Assembly (NCBI GenBank): GCA_027604705.1
Contig: JADHYV010000081.1
Coordinates: forward strand, 1 to 64,000
Direction: 5' to 3'
From: Allomyces arbusculus
Taxonomy: Eukaryota > Blastocladiomycota > Blastocladiomycetes > Blastocladiales > Blastocladiaceae
Length of the DNA stretch: 64,000 bases
A program made the position numbers and the translations under genes. The notes below the pieces were generated by a model, which was not told the origin of the DNA, searched no databases, and was given only the letters and a program-made list of their open reading frames with translations. Positions within the stretch are counted from its first letter, which is position 1. Every line of letters begins with the position of its first letter. Below, in pieces: positions 22,193 through 34,708 of this stretch.

Positions 22193-24021
22193 GGTGAACG
22201 TCAAACGGCAGCGTCTATGCCCGTCTAATCACCAAAGAGCACAACGGGTCGAGAGAGTCGCGCCACGTCACGTCTTGCCGAAAGCGTCCAGGTCGTGACA
22301 AGGACGCAGGTCGTCCTCTTGGTCAGGTCCGAGGAGCGTCGGTCGGAATTCCAGGCCGTCCCAACGACTGTGCGGATGGCCGGGTCGTCGGTCCGCGCGG
22401 AGGTGGGTGCAGCCGGGGCCAAGCGTATGTGCTCGCGGGGAAGGACCCGACCGGAAGCGGTCAAGCGCGCGCGGGGCCGGCCGACGAGAACGGGAGCGCC
22501 TGCGGACCGGTTACCGAAAGCGTCTGCTGGCGAGAGCTTGCGGCGTGGTGAAGCAAATCCGGCCGTGCGTGGCGAAGCCAAGCAGCAGTCCAGCTGAATG
22601 TCAGGCAAAACTAATGGTCGTCGTTATCGTCGTCGTCGGGCTCTGTTGCAGCGCGTGCTGGCAGGGCCGAGGTGGACGTTGGGAACTTGGTCCGATGGTT
22701 GGACGGGCAGGCGCTCGAGCGGGCAGGCGATTCTTGAACACGTCGACGGCAGGCAGCTCGGCTCGCCGTCACTTGTCGGCGCCAGCAATGGCACGAGCGC
22801 GTCGAGAGCACGGCGTGCACGTCGGGCCAAGAAAATTGAGCAGGTCGCGGGGAGAAGAGGCCGACCCGTCGACGCGAGAGGCGGCGGCCGAGTGCGACGG
22901 GGCGGTTTGGCCTGGGTTGGCGCCGGTGGTCAGAGCTGCCCGCGCTGCTGAACCTCGGCACAAACGTTCTTTTTTCGTCCACGGATCCACTCTGTGCAAA
23001 CTCTCCGTCTCCATCGCGCACGTCCGCTGCCGCCCTCGGCCGCGACGCTCAGCAACATGGAACGCCGGTCGCCGCCGACCTGGCGGCGGTCCTTGAGCAG
23101 TATCGGACGCCCTTGCGATGTGCTTGCTCCCCGATGTGCTCGATGCGCTTGCTCCCCGATGCTCTTGCTCCTCGCAATGATGGCAGCGACCGAGCACCAC
23201 TCCGTCACCAGCAATGACGCGCGACACGCGGCCGTCGGCGACGACCGCCCTCGAGCACCCCGAGGCGCGCCGTGTAGAATTCTTAACTGTGCTCATGGCT
23301 TGCGATTATGGCATGCGACGTGCTCCGGCCAGTGCCAGCCGCGTCCCTTGGCGACGTGCGAGCCGCTCAAGGCACGCTTTTCGTCCCTTGCCCGGCCTTG
23401 CGCACGTAGCAACGCGAGTGTGTGTGCTGTCGATCGCGGTCCCGATTCTCGTGCACGGCACGCGTGTTCAGCCCGTGTTCAGCCCTCGGTGCCCCGCCCA
23501 GCCAACCTTATCCACTAGCTGGCGCCAAGGAAACACCACCGCTGCTTCGCTGGTGCCAGGCCGGGAGCAGCAGGCAGGCGGTGCAGCGACGCAAGGCGCG
23601 TGAGACACGGACGTTGGCGACCGCGTTGGCACGATGATGGTCGACTTGATGTGCAGCCGCGGCGCGCTCGCGTGCTTCGCAAGGCGAGGGAGCCATTGGC
23701 GGCCGGCCTCGTCGTCGTCGGGCGCAGTAGTCCCGCACGCGCCTCCTGTCTCGCAGCGCGGTTGGTTTGGCCATTGGTTTTCGCGGCCGCCGCGCTCATC
23801 GTCGTTGTTGGCGCGTATGCAAGCATCCCCCCGTCCCGGTCGTATCAGTCGTCGAGGTCGAGCGCGTCCGCGAATCTCGGCGACGCCCGCGCTGTGCTCG
23901 CAACGCCCGCCCAACTGGCTGCACTCGCGCGCCCGCCGCGTGCGCTGCCTGGACCGCCCCGCCAACATCAGCACGCTCATCAACACCGAACTGTCCGCCA
24001 GCTCGAGCCAAGCCAACCACC
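22193..24021. other. Long divergent intergenic region with a short imperfect tandem repeat
   Basis: 1.8 kb separates the ankyrin gene and the UNC93-like gene, which diverge. Around 23118-23175 a motif of about 14-20 bases built on GCTTGCTCCCCGATG recurs three times. Frames here are Arg/Ala-rich, typical of chance frames in GC-rich DNA. Confidence 0.4.
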
Positions 24022-26133
24022 ATGACGGCCACGGCACCGACAGGAGCAACGGGCTCTCCGCGCCCAACCTCGCTCATCGTGCCGCATGCGCCGTCGCTGG
24101 TTATGCCGCGCCCGCCCTCGCTTGTCGTGCCTCACACGCCCACAGCCCCGTCGGTGCCAACATCGCCGTCAAGCGCCGTGAGCCTCACGTCGACGCTCTC
24201 CCCCAGTGCGGCCGCGACCGAACGCGCGGCCAGTACAACGTCGCGTCCCCTCTCGCTGATCGTGCCACACACCATCTCGCTCTCGGGCAACAATGCGCCG
24301 CCCCCACCGCCTCCTGCGGCTCTGGCGTCGCCGCCCATGCCCACGCACCACAAGCGCCCCAACTCGATGATTATTCGCGATAACGCCGTGGTCACGCCAA
24401 CCAATGCGACCACGGCCTTGGCCTCTGCTTCTGCTTCCGCTGGCAGCAACACCAAGCCGCGCTCGCCACCGCCCGCGGCCGTGGCGTCGACGCGTCCAGG
24501 ACGACCGCTCGTCTCGCTCACGACCGATGCTTCGGCCGACAACCTCTCTGATTTGGCCCCGTCGCTCTATGCTGGCTCGCCTGCCACGTCACTCGATCTT
24601 CGCGTGAGCACGCGCCGCCGCCGCTCCACGCTCCGCTCGTCCGAGGCGCCCACAACTCTCTCTGCCGCGGGCGTGCGCATGCGTGTCTTGGTGCTGGGCG
24701 TGTGTTTCCTGCTCATGTTCACGGCGTTTGGCGTTGCGCAGTCGCTGCTCACGACGCTGTTCCCGACCGCTGGATTCGTCTCCTTTTGTCTCATTTACGC
24801 CACCTACACGCTTGCGTCGCTGCTGGGCCCCGCTGTCGTCGGCGCCGCTCCCGAGCGGCTCGTGTTTGCACTCGGTGCCGCGATTTACACCTTCTTTGCA
24901 GCGGCGCTCAACTTGGACCCGTCAGAACCGGGCGAGCCGCCGTACCTGCTCTATGTCGCCTCGTGCCTGACTGGGATCGCCGCCGGCCTGTTGTGGGTGC
25001 AGCAAGGCGCGTACGTGACGCAGCTCGTCCGCGCCGGCCCCATCCCCGCGCCGGCCGTCATGGCCACATTCTACGGCGTGTTTGCGGGCAATTTGATTGT
25101 CGGTAACACGATCGGACTCGCGCTCGTGGCCACGCACGCGTCGTCGACGCGCACCATGCTCTGGGTCATGACTTGCATTTCTGGTATTGCTGTTCTCCTG
25201 TTTATCGTGGGCATCAAGCCAGTCCCAGGCGCGGCCACGGCGCCCACGTCGCTGCGCGTGCGGCTGCACATGGTCGGCCATGTCTTGCAAGACAGGAAAA
25301 TGTGGTCGCTGGCACCACTGATTTCGTTTACGGGCGCGACCATGACGCTCGGATTTGCGACACTCCCCAAGTACCTGCCGCGGCCCGCGCTCGGGCCCAC
25401 GGCCTCGGCTGGCGACGTGCGCGACGCAATGACGGCGGGGGTCGCCAAGCTGCTGCTCGCGTTTGGGATCGCGTCGGTGATCGTGTCCCCGATCTGGGGC
25501 CGTGCCCTGCGCCGGTCCGGGATTGTCGGCCGCGGTCCGCGCGTGCTTGTCGTGCAAACGTTGCTCGTCGCCGCGATTGCTGTGTGCATTACGGTCGCGC
25601 GCAACTTGGTCCCTGACCGCAACGGCGCGAGCCCCAACGCACCAACGGCGCAGATTTTGTGCATTGTCGCGTCGGCCGTGATTGGCGCGCTCGACCCGCT
25701 GCACAATACGTGGACCAATTCAGTCTTGTCGGATACGTTTGGCCGGCACGTGAAGCCCAAGCCTGCGGCCGTTGGGGACCCGCCGAGTCCGCCAGAGCAG
25801 GACCGGACGGCGGCGGCGTTTGCCGCGTACCGCGTCTTCATTTGTCTCGGCGTTGTGGTGACAAGTCTCGTTAATTTGGCTGCTGTCGGCCAATTTGAGG
25901 GCGTGCCCGAGTGGATCGTCGTGGGCGGGTACATGGCTGGACTGTGGGTGCTGTCGTGCGCCGGGTATCTGTGGTTTGGGCGGCTCGAACCGGATGTGGC
26001 TGGGCACATCGGCCGGCGCCGTGAAAGCACGCCCCCGCAAGGTGCAATGGGGTCGCCCGTGTCGAGCATGTCGGAGGGACAGCTGCGCGCCCCCGGGTCG
26101 ATCAAGAGCGAGGAGACCAAGCAGGCGAGTTGA
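24022..26133 (+). CDS. UNC93-like MFS membrane protein
   Basis: 703 residues in one exon from the ATG at 24022 (ACCACCATGA); the frame's longer form begins with TTG. After a 215-residue Ser/Pro-rich cytoplasmic N-terminus there are about 10-12 hydrophobic helices from residue 218 on. The order matches fungal UNC93/DUF895 proteins of the major facilitator superfamily: GVAQSLLTTLFPTAGF, LIYATYTLASLLGPAVV, ALGAAIYTFFAAAL and CLTGIAAGLLWVQQGAYVTQ (the family has GxGAAxxWxxQGxYxT). Members are transporter-like or chaperone-like membrane proteins, and the substrate is not predictable. The N-terminus repeats SLIVPH-type motifs at about residues 17-38 and 78-83. The C-terminus ends in a Ser/Glu-rich tail. 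Confidence 0.85.
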   Translation: MTATAPTGATGSPRPTSLIVPHAPSLVMPRPPSLVVPHTPTAPSVPTSPSSAVSLTSTLSPSAAATERAASTTSRPLSLIVPHTISLSGNNAPPPPPPAALASPPMPTHHKRPNSMIIRDNAVVTPTNATTALASASASAGSNTKPRSPPPAAVASTRPGRPLVSLTTDASADNLSDLAPSLYAGSPATSLDLRVSTRRRRSTLRSSEAPTTLSAAGVRMRVLVLGVCFLLMFTAFGVAQSLLTTLFPTAGFVSFCLIYATYTLASLLGPAVVGAAPERLVFALGAAIYTFFAAALNLDPSEPGEPPYLLYVASCLTGIAAGLLWVQQGAYVTQLVRAGPIPAPAVMATFYGVFAGNLIVGNTIGLALVATHASSTRTMLWVMTCISGIAVLLFIVGIKPVPGAATAPTSLRVRLHMVGHVLQDRKMWSLAPLISFTGATMTLGFATLPKYLPRPALGPTASAGDVRDAMTAGVAKLLLAFGIASVIVSPIWGRALRRSGIVGRGPRVLVVQTLLVAAIAVCITVARNLVPDRNGASPNAPTAQILCIVASAVIGALDPLHNTWTNSVLSDTFGRHVKPKPAAVGDPPSPPEQDRTAAAFAAYRVFICLGVVVTSLVNLAAVGQFEGVPEWIVVGGYMAGLWVLSCAGYLWFGRLEPDVAGHIGRRRESTPPQGAMGSPVSSMSEGQLRAPGSIKSEETKQAS

Positions 26134-27115
26134 CGAGTCTTGTTTGTTTAGAGGGCCACCATAAGATTTTTGTTGGCGTGGGGTTTGGCTTGGCTAGTCA
26201 ATCAATATCTCTTTCGGCGTGCTGCGTGCTGACGGCCAGTTTCGCGAGGCGCAACGAGTCCGGTCGCGCGGGAACGACGAGCACAACCAAGGCGCGAGGG
26301 TCCTGGCGCCCGCGATCAACCTGCGATCAAACGCTGCCGGCCCTGCCGGGCGTGGCATCCCACAGCAGCTCTGGGCATTTCCTGTCGCGGCGTCCCCAGC
26401 CGCTGCCGCCGCGTGTGCCACGAGATCTGCGCGTGGATTCGAGCCGGTCGCGGCGCTCGGCGTGGCGTTGGGCAAAACGCGCAGCGGCGCGATGCAGCGC
26501 GTGGCTGGTGCGCGGCCGACCGAACAATCGAGCGCCACTGAGAGATTTCGAGGGTTTCGCGCGTTTCGGCCGGCCCAGGTTTTGGCGTGGTGTCGGCCAG
26601 GGTTCGGGGTTTGGCGCGCAGTGTCGCTCGCCCCTGCCTGCGCCCCTGCCTGCTGTGCTGCACCAGGACCAACCGTGGTCCTCCTCGCCCTGCTCCCGTT
26701 CTCTCGCTCATTCTGGCCGACCCGCTCGCCCAGCCGACGCCAACGCGCCCACGGCCAATTGCGCCGTGCCCGCGCGCCGTGCCGGCCCACCCGCTCTCGC
26801 TGCAATCGCCCCGCACCAACAGTTCCCGCCTCGCGCGCTCATCCGCTCTCGCCGGTGCACGGCCCCTTGCTGGCCCCGCCCTCGCCGCGCGCCGACTTCG
26901 CTCGCTGATCCTCCTTTGAGCGCGAACCTCGTTCTCCACGCCGCGTGCACTCGTGCTGCGCGCTGCTCGCGTGGGCAGGCGGTCGCTGACGACCTTGTTC
27001 CGCGACGCACGCTCGGGCGCGCCAGGCACCGAAGCCGCACTCGGGCGCTCACGCCAGCGAGGCGTCGACCTGACCAACTCGCCGCCCTTGTTGGCTCCCC
27101 TGCCGCCCTTCCACC
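26134..27115. other. Upstream region of the chitin synthase gene
   Basis: 982 bases between the UNC93-like stop and the chitin synthase ATG on the same strand. It is GC-rich with pyrimidine-rich runs. It must include the UNC93-like 3' end and the chitin synthase promoter. No gene was seen. Confidence 0.45.
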
Positions 27116-30100
27116 ATGGCGCACCAGGTCTCGTTCCACCTGCTCGACGGCGGCGCGTCGCCCTCCCCGGTCTCGTCCTCGGGTTCCCTCGACATGGCAC
27201 TGCCGCCCCAGCTCGCCACGCTCGTACAGCAGCACGACAAGTCCAATGGCGACGGCTGTGTCTTCGCCACGGGCCGCATCGTGCTCGCCAAGCTGCCACG
27301 CAAAGATGCGAGTGCGGCGGCCGACGCGGCACGACAGTGGCTCGCAGGCGTGCGCTCTGTGCCGGACGTGCTCATGCAATTGCACCACCAGGCCGCCATG
27401 ATGGGTGGGTCCCCCATGGTACCGCCCGCATGGCCTGCTGGGAATCATCCGACGCCGCCCGCCGCCCTCGAAACGAACACGGACCGTGCGCTCGGGCTCG
27501 CCGAGTTGGCCGCACACGTTGCCGATGCGGCGCGCGCAACCGACGAGGACCAGACACTTGTTGTACGGTACGTACGCCCTTAATTTGCTGTGGCGTACCC
27601 TACGTGTTCGAGTGCTAACCCGGCGGGTCGCCATTGAGGATCTTTGTAGGGCCTCGCCCGACGACGATGGCTGGCGTGTCTTGACTGAGGCGGTCGACCT
27701 GGTCGCCACGACGCTCGCGAAACCGTCGAGCAAGCACCACAACCGCGCATCGACCGCGTCAATGCCCACGGCTGTGCTCGCGAAACCGTCCAAACTGCAT
27801 ACGCGCCTGCTCGCCGCGTTGCGCCTGCTCGGCGGTCTTGGGTGTGTGCGAACCGCCGCTTCCAAATCGGCCTCGCGCTTTGGCGTCGCTCTCGAACTGC
27901 GGCTCGACGCGCGCCACCGTCTCGCAAGCGCCCAGATTCTCGACTATGCGCTCGATCGCGCCGCGGCCGTGACAGCACCTGCGGCACCACAGAGCACCGT
28001 CTTCCACATCATGCATTATCTCGCTGCGGGCGCTGCGCAGGACCAGCGCGTGCGTTTGCACTTGCCGCCCGCCGAAAACGCAGCCAAGACACTCGTTCCG
28101 CTCCGGTCGTCGACGCTCGGCGCTGATCGCGCCAACTCGCGCCGCGACCGCCGTGCCGACGCTGCCTCATTTGCCGAATGGCTCGCGGCGCTCAAGACGC
28201 TAGGCTTGTCGCGCCGGTCGACCGACCAGGTGCTCCAGACGTTTGCCGCGGTGCTGCACCTTGCCTCGATCGAGTTTGAGGACGGCCGCAACCCGGAGAC
28301 GCAAGAGGTCGAGACGCAAGTATCCAACCGCGATACGCTCAATGCCGCGGCCGAGCTCTTGGGCATGGCCCCGGACGTACTTGAAGGCGCATTGCTCGTC
28401 TCGACGACGCTCGTCAATGGCGCTCCGTGCGCGGTGGTCTTGACCCCGACCGACGCCCACGCGAACGCTCTTGAACTCGCGCAGACGCTCTACAGCTTGC
28501 AATGGACGTGGCTGCTCGAATTTGTTAACTCGCGACTCACGGCGGCCGCGTCCGCGTCGAGCAGCAAAAAGAAGAAGCGCGCGTCGCGCGTCAACTCGGC
28601 TGAGGACCCGGCGTCGCTCATAACGATTGTCCACATTCCCGGCCGCCCGTCGTCTGCCAAAGAGTACAACCCGGCCCCGCCGCAACGGTCGGGTGCCGTC
28701 ACGACACTCTCCCGCTCTAACGCCGCGGCCAACGACCCCGAATCAGCCACGTCGCCCGTCATGTCGCCCGTCCAGCCTCTGGTGCCCTTCTGGGACGCGC
28801 TCGCGGAGCGGCTCAACGACAAGCTCGACATTTACACGGCCGAGACGGTGCACACGTGGTACGCGCAAGTCACCGACGACCATCTTGGCCCGCGGTGCTC
28901 GGGCCCGCTCGACTTGCCCATTCCGACCATCACCTCGGCACGGTCATTGCGGCGCATGTACTCGGTTGAGGACGCGGGTGCGGCCGTGGCGCTCGACACA
29001 GTCGCACTTTTCCGCAACCCGGACACGTGCGAAAACTCGCTCGTGCGTGACCTGTTTGCCGTCAAGACGATTGCGACCGCATCGGCGGCCAAACGCGAGC
29101 AGGGTCGCCTGCCGAGCAAGCCATTGCGCGCGCCGAGTGTGCGCCGTACGCCTTCCTCGGCGGCCGCCGCGCGGTCGACAAGTGCCGGGTCCACGCCGCA
29201 CACAGCGCCATCGATGGTGCGCGACCTCGATGCCGCACTCGATGAACTGCTCGGTGCGATGCCAGCCGACTCGACGGGGGTGCACTTTGTCGTTTCAGGC
29301 ACGTCGCTGCAGTCCCGTGCCGTGATCGCTCAGATTGCACGGCTGCCGCGGCATGGCGCTCACGCCGTCGGGATGCCGCTCACCAAGATTGACGCACGGT
29401 ACTCGGGCGTCATGACAGCGCTGCTCCAACTCGACCCCTCGCGGTCATTGCCGGACCGTGTCGAGCTGCTCCTTGCCGCCGTTGGAGACGTGGACCGCAT
29501 GCTTGGCGCCGACCGCGTGTGGCTGTCGCCGCGTGGACTTCGGCTCCTCGAAAGCGCGCTGCACGTCTACCGCGAATGGAAGCGTGCCGTGCGCGACTTG
29601 ATGCAGCTGCCCATGTTCCAGCAAGTGCAGATGCCCATGGGCATGATGATGCCTGGGGCCGGCTCGCCGGCGATGCTGCAGCAACCGCAGCAGCAGCAGG
29701 GACATGAGATGCCATGGTCGCCCGCGTTTTTCAACGACGCGGCGTCGTCGTACGCCGTGTCCGAGGACGATTTTGACGACGATTCCACGTCGGCCTACAT
29801 GTCCGACACGCAGTCGGTCTACGACGGGTTCCAGTCGACCAATTTCTACGCGAACGCGCGCGGTCCAGGTGTGGGGTCGCGGTCGTCGCCGTCGGTCGCT
29901 GGGTCCGTGTCGGGCCGCTCGACGCGATCGAGTCTTGCCGGGCCCATGAAGCCTTCGGGCTTGTCGCGGCACAGTTCCTCAGCCGATTCAACGGCGGCTG
30001 ACGATGCACCCACCAAGAACGTGCTGCCCAAGGGGAACACAGCGCCAGTGATGATGTCGGCGGCCGAGGCGCGCAAGATCATGGAGGAGGAGATGAAGGA

Positions 30101-33100
30101 CCGGTCGGCGTCGCGCAAGCGCTGGCTCTTCCTCGTGTGGTTCATGACGTGGTGGGTGCCGTCGCCGTTTTTGCGGTGGTGTGGACGCATGCAGGACAAG
30201 CACGTGCAAATGGCCTGGCGCGAGAAGTTGGCTATTTTCGAGCTCATCATCTTCTTTTCGGCCGTGTACGTTGCTGACTTTTACTTCCCAATTTTTGTCA
30301 ATTCAAGGCTGACCGTCGCCCTGCAACTCTTCGATAGCACGCTGTTCTTCATCGTGTTTGCCGGGATGCTTGTGTGCCCGCGTAAGGATTATTTCACTGC
30401 CAGTGAACTCGATTATTTGTCGACGCCCACGACGCTCGGCACGGTCAAGTACATTTACACGGCCGTGCATGGGCGTGTCTACAACCTCATTGACGTGGTC
30501 GCCATGTCGCCCAATGCGCACCCGGTCGACTTGATCCGGCAAATGCGCGGCCTTGACCTGAGTGCTGGTTTCCCGCGCACCCCGGGCGTCTATTGCGGCG
30601 ACTTTATTGCCAACAAGTCGATGACGGCCATGGTCGAGACGAGGCCCGACTTCATGACGGGCATTACGTTCATGGCCACGCACAACAACAAGGCGCAGCG
30701 CGATCCAGACTTTGCCGCGCGCGTGCAGTCGGACTACCTGAACAAGTACTCGGTCGGGGTCATGGCCGTGCCCAAGGAGGACGTCGTGGCCGGGTGGTCG
30801 CCCAAGGACGCCAACGAGCCGGCGCGCAGGCGCATCATCTTCAACTCGGTCGTCTACGACCTGACCAACTACGCGTCGGATCTCAACAAGGACCAGTTCC
30901 TCAGCTTCCAAATCAAGACGGCCAATGGCGATAAGCTCAAGTTTGACCAGTACCTGTTCTTGCAGGCGGCCAAGGGCGAGGTCGATTTCACAAAGGACCC
31001 GGTCATTGCCGCGGCGTGGAACGCCAACAACCGCAAACTCGGCACGTGCATGGACTGGCTCTTTGCCGAGGCGCTCGTCGACCCGCGGCAAACGCCCGAG
31101 TGTCTCTTTGTCGACTGGATCATGTTTGGGTTCAGTATGTGTCTTGTGTGCATCATTGGCGTCAAGTTTATCGCGGCACTGCTGTTGCCGCGGTCGCACC
31201 ACGTGCCCGAGAACATGGACAAGTTTGTCATGCTCCAAGTGCCGTGCTACACCGAAGACGAAGAGTCGATGCGCAAGACGCTGCACTCGCTCGCCACGCT
31301 CAACTACGACGACAAACGCAAGCTGCTCGTCGTGCTGTGCGACGGCATGATTGTCGGTCGCGGCAATGATCGCCCGACGCCGCACGTCGTGCTCGACATT
31401 CTCGGTGTGGACCCGGCCCGGTACAATGACCCTCCGGCGCTGCTCTACGACGCGGTCGGTGACGTGCCGAACCTGCGCCAGAACCGCGCGCAAGTGTTTT
31501 CGGGGCTCTACGAGACGGACGGCCACTTAGTCCCATTCATTGTAGTCGTCAAGGTGGGCCTGCAGGGCGAGGTCTCTCGTCCGGGCAACCGCGGCAAGCG
31601 CGACTCGCAAATGGTGCTGATGCGGTTCCTCAACAAGCTGCACCTCGGCAAGCCCATGCTCCCGCTCGAGCTCGAGCTGCGGCACCAGATCGAGAACGTG
31701 ATTGGCGTCGACCCCAAGTGGTACGAGTACATGCTCATGGTCGATTCTGACACGTCGGTCGACCCAGACTCAGTCACGCAGCTCGTCGCCTACTGCATGA
31801 CTGATACGGACATGATTGGCGTGTGCGGCGAGACACGCCTGTCCAACGAAAAGCAGAGTTTCACGACCATGATCCAAGTCTACGAGTATTTCATCTCGCA
31901 GCACTTGGCCAAGGCTTTCGAGTCGGTGTTTGGCGCTGTGACGTGTTTGCCCGGCTGCTTCTGCATGTATCGTATCTACTCGCCGGGCAAGAACAAGCCC
32001 TTGCTTGTGCACGACAACATCATCAACTCGTACTCGGATACGCGCGTGCACACGTTGCACAAGAAGAACCTCCTCGCGCTCGGCGAAGATCGGTTTTTGA
32101 CGACCTTGGTGTTGCGCACGTTCCCGCGCATGCGCACCAAGTTCACGCCCGCGGCGCTCGCGTTCACGGCCGCGCCAGAGTCGTTTGCTGTGCTCGTCTC
32201 GCAGCGCCGTCGCTGGATCAACTCGACGCTGCACAACCTCGTCGAACTGATGCGCGTCAAGGACATGTGCTCCTTCTGTTGCTTCTCGATGCGTTTCATT
32301 GTCTTGATCGACCTGGTCTCGACGGTCATCATGCCGTCGACGGTCGTTTACCTCGGCTATCTCATCTACCTAACCGTGCGCGCCATTATCAAGGACCAGT
32401 CGCTCAGCGTCGTCATGGTCTCGTTCATCTTGCTCGCGGCCATTTACGGCGCGCAGGCAATTGTGTTCCTGATCAAGCGCGAGTTTGCGCATATCGTGTG
32501 GATGATCATTTACCTGCTCGCGATCCCGATTTTCGGGTTCTACATTCCGCTGCGCGCCTTTTGGGCCATGGACGAGTACGTTATTTCATTTGACTTCGGT
32601 AGTTTCGGGAAGCCGTCTCTGACTGCATTTTCTTTGCTACTCTAGTTTCTCGTGGGGTTCGACTCGCGCCATTGTCAAGGCCAACAACAACGCGGCCACT
32701 GGAGGAACTGACGGCTCGGGCGAAGCTAACACGCCTACATCACCCAGCGCTCCGGGCGTGACGAACTCGACCGACTCGGCGCCGACCAAGGGCCAGGCCG
32801 TCGCGAACGCCGAGTGGGAGCAGTACGTGGCGATGCGGCAGCAGGGCCAGCCGGAGCAGCACCTGATTCCGTCGTCGGCGGCCCCCGTCGCGGCCGCAGC
32901 ACAAGAGTGGGACCGTATGTCGACGCACTCGCGCATGTCGACGCACTCGGCGGCCAACCGCCCGCTGAGCCGGATCAGTATGCAGGCGCCGTCGTTGAGC
33001 CCACGCGTGAGCATTCCGTCGCGACCCACGTCGATGATGTCGTCGTCGGCCGCGGCAGCGGGCGCGCCCGGGTTCCCGAACGAGGACCAGTTGTGGGCGG

Positions 33101-33270
33101 CGATTGACCAGGTGCTGCACACGTCCGACTTGATGCAGGTGACCAAGAAGCAGGTGCGCGCCCAGCTCGAGGCGCAGTTTGGCGTCGATTTGAGTTCGCA
33201 GCGCGCGTGGATCAACCAGGCCATCGACACGATCTTGGAGGAGATGGCCGGCGGCGCAAGCGAAATCTGA
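27116..33270 (+). CDS. Myosin-like-domain chitin synthase (class V/VII type) with cytochrome-b5-like and DEK_C domains
   Basis: This is a plasma-membrane GT2 enzyme polymerising UDP-GlcNAc into wall chitin. Three exons (27116-27567, 27650-32575, 32646-33270) encode 2,000 residues. Both introns are phase 2 with perfect GTACGT donors (82 and 70 bases). The second joins AFWAMD to DFSWGSTR, the conserved sequence after the last helix. A degenerate motor domain covers about residues 20-520: SASRFGVALEL (about 225), FHIMHYLAAGA, TFAAVLHLASIEF and HIPG (about 477) replace switch I and II, and no GESGAGKT P-loop is present. Then come two helices, a cytochrome-b5-like segment (about 1095-1225), the catalytic core with CYTEDEESM (about 1349), LCDGMIVG, MVDSDTSVDP, EDRFLTT and QRRRW (about 1667), terminal helices, and a DEK_C domain (about 1938-1994). 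Confidence 0.95.
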
Positions 33271-34249
33271 GTGTGTGCCGTTGGTTGGCCGAGATGAAGT
33301 GGACTTTGTGTTGTTTTGTCATTGAACAGTTTGTTCCCCCGTTTGTTTTTGTCTTGTTCCTCGGCCTCGTGTGTTCCCGATTTTCATGGCTGCCGTCTCC
33401 ATCGTGTTTTTTTTTGTCCGTACATAGATGCCCCATCGCTTTGCTATGCCTGATCCAGTACCGTTGCCAACTGAGTTGAGTGTCGCGGAGCGAGGAACAC
33501 ACCGATGCTTTGTGCTGCGGCAGGGTGGAGACGCTTTGTCGGGTGTCTTAGCGTGGCACCGCCTGTCCTGTCACGCACGACAAGCGACGGTCGCGTCGGA
33601 TCCTGGTGTCGAAACCGCACAAACGCGGCCATATTTTTTAATACTTACCTCCCTTCCTTGCTGCTGGCTCCTTTCTGCTTCAAAACATTGTGTTCAAGGA
33701 ACACTGGACGCGGCGACCATCACCCGTGCGCCACGCCGTGCGATGCAGTGCGCGGTCACCCATCGACGGTCTAATTATTGAGTCACAATGATGCCCGTCG
33801 CGCCGAGCACCTCTATGCACGGTATCCCTGCTGCTCCGGCGACATGGGCGATTTGGGCGCATTTACCGCCACCAGTCTGCGCCCCCCAACGGTCAACGAT
33901 GAGGTCTCAGCCCATGGTGACTTGGAAGGAGTTGGAAGTGTGGAAGCTGAACAGCGCCGCGTTGGTTGGCGTCCCGATTGGCACAGGACCACGTTGATGG
34001 GGACCAGATCCCTGTCGCCAGCGCGCTCCTTCACACGCGCGCCGCTCGTCCTCGATACATAACCCCTTGTTCGGCACACTCGCACTCTCTCTTCACCGCG
34101 CGCGTCGATCCCACTCAGGTACTTAAACGATGACTGTTGTCGTAATGCCAAGTTTATACACAATGATAATAAAATTGCATTTACGCGCTAGGGATATCAA
34201 AGTCGCCCTCTCCGACGCATCGAGAACAACGTATCTTTTCTCACGAACT
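33271..34249. other. Intergenic between chitin synthase and leucine-zipper gene
   Basis: 979 bases, AT-richer than the flanking genes, with T-runs just after the chitin synthase stop that suit its 3' UTR. No supported gene. Confidence 0.45.
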
Positions 34250-34708
34250 ATGAACACGGCCGAGCAATCCAAGAGTCCCAACCTCTCTCCTTCCACCACG
34301 GGAGGGCACCAGGCCGCACCAAGTGCCTCAGCCTCTCCAGCCACGCTAACCGCTCCTCCAGCACGGCGACCTCGCCTCCTGCGGCTCCGGAAACGAGTCG
34401 GAGCGCACCAGCCGAAGCACCGGCTGCGTCTGCATCTAGTCCACCTGATGAGCCGCTTCTGCAAACTTAAAAAATCTGCGGCGCGTCGCGCTCGTGTGAT
34501 TGTCCAATTACGCCGAGAAAATGCGCAACTCGATACTCGCTTGAATGCGGCGACGGCGCAGTACGCGTCGTTGAGAAGTAATTGCACACAACTGCAAAAC
34601 CATATTGCCGACTTGCAGTCGCACTTGGTGGCGTCGAGTGTCGTGGAAGCGCGCGCATTGCGGAGCTTTTTGTCGTCGTTGCTGCAGCCAGATATGGAAG
34701 AATCGTAA
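34250..34708 (+). CDS. Small basic protein with a leucine zipper (bZIP-like)
   Basis: 152 residues from the ATG at 34250. The first 40 residues are Ser/Pro-rich. A basic stretch follows (RRPRLLRLRKR and KLKKSAARRAR, about 44-92). From about residue 97 there is a near-ideal heptad series LRRENAQ-LDTRLNA-ATAQYAS-LRSNCTQ-LQNHIAD-LQSHLVA. The zipper is directly visible and implies dimerisation. The basic region lacks the bZIP Asn and its spacing to the first Leu is not canonical, so DNA binding is only a suggestion. A longer frame back to 34130 is open but has a weaker context. Confidence 0.6.
   Translation: MNTAEQSKSPNLSPSTTGGHQAAPSASASPATLTAPPARRPRLLRLRKRVGAHQPKHRLRLHLVHLMSRFCKLKKSAARRARVIVQLRRENAQLDTRLNAATAQYASLRSNCTQLQNHIADLQSHLVASSVVEARALRSFLSSLLQPDMEES

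Noticed and set aside
30303-31526. 407-codon minus-strand frame opposite the chitin synthase core
   Set aside because: Antisense shadow, rich in Arg/Val/His, no domain.
34250-34708. Calling the leucine-zipper protein a true bZIP transcription factor
   Set aside because: The zipper is clear, but the basic region lacks the conserved Asn and has non-canonical spacing to the first Leu.
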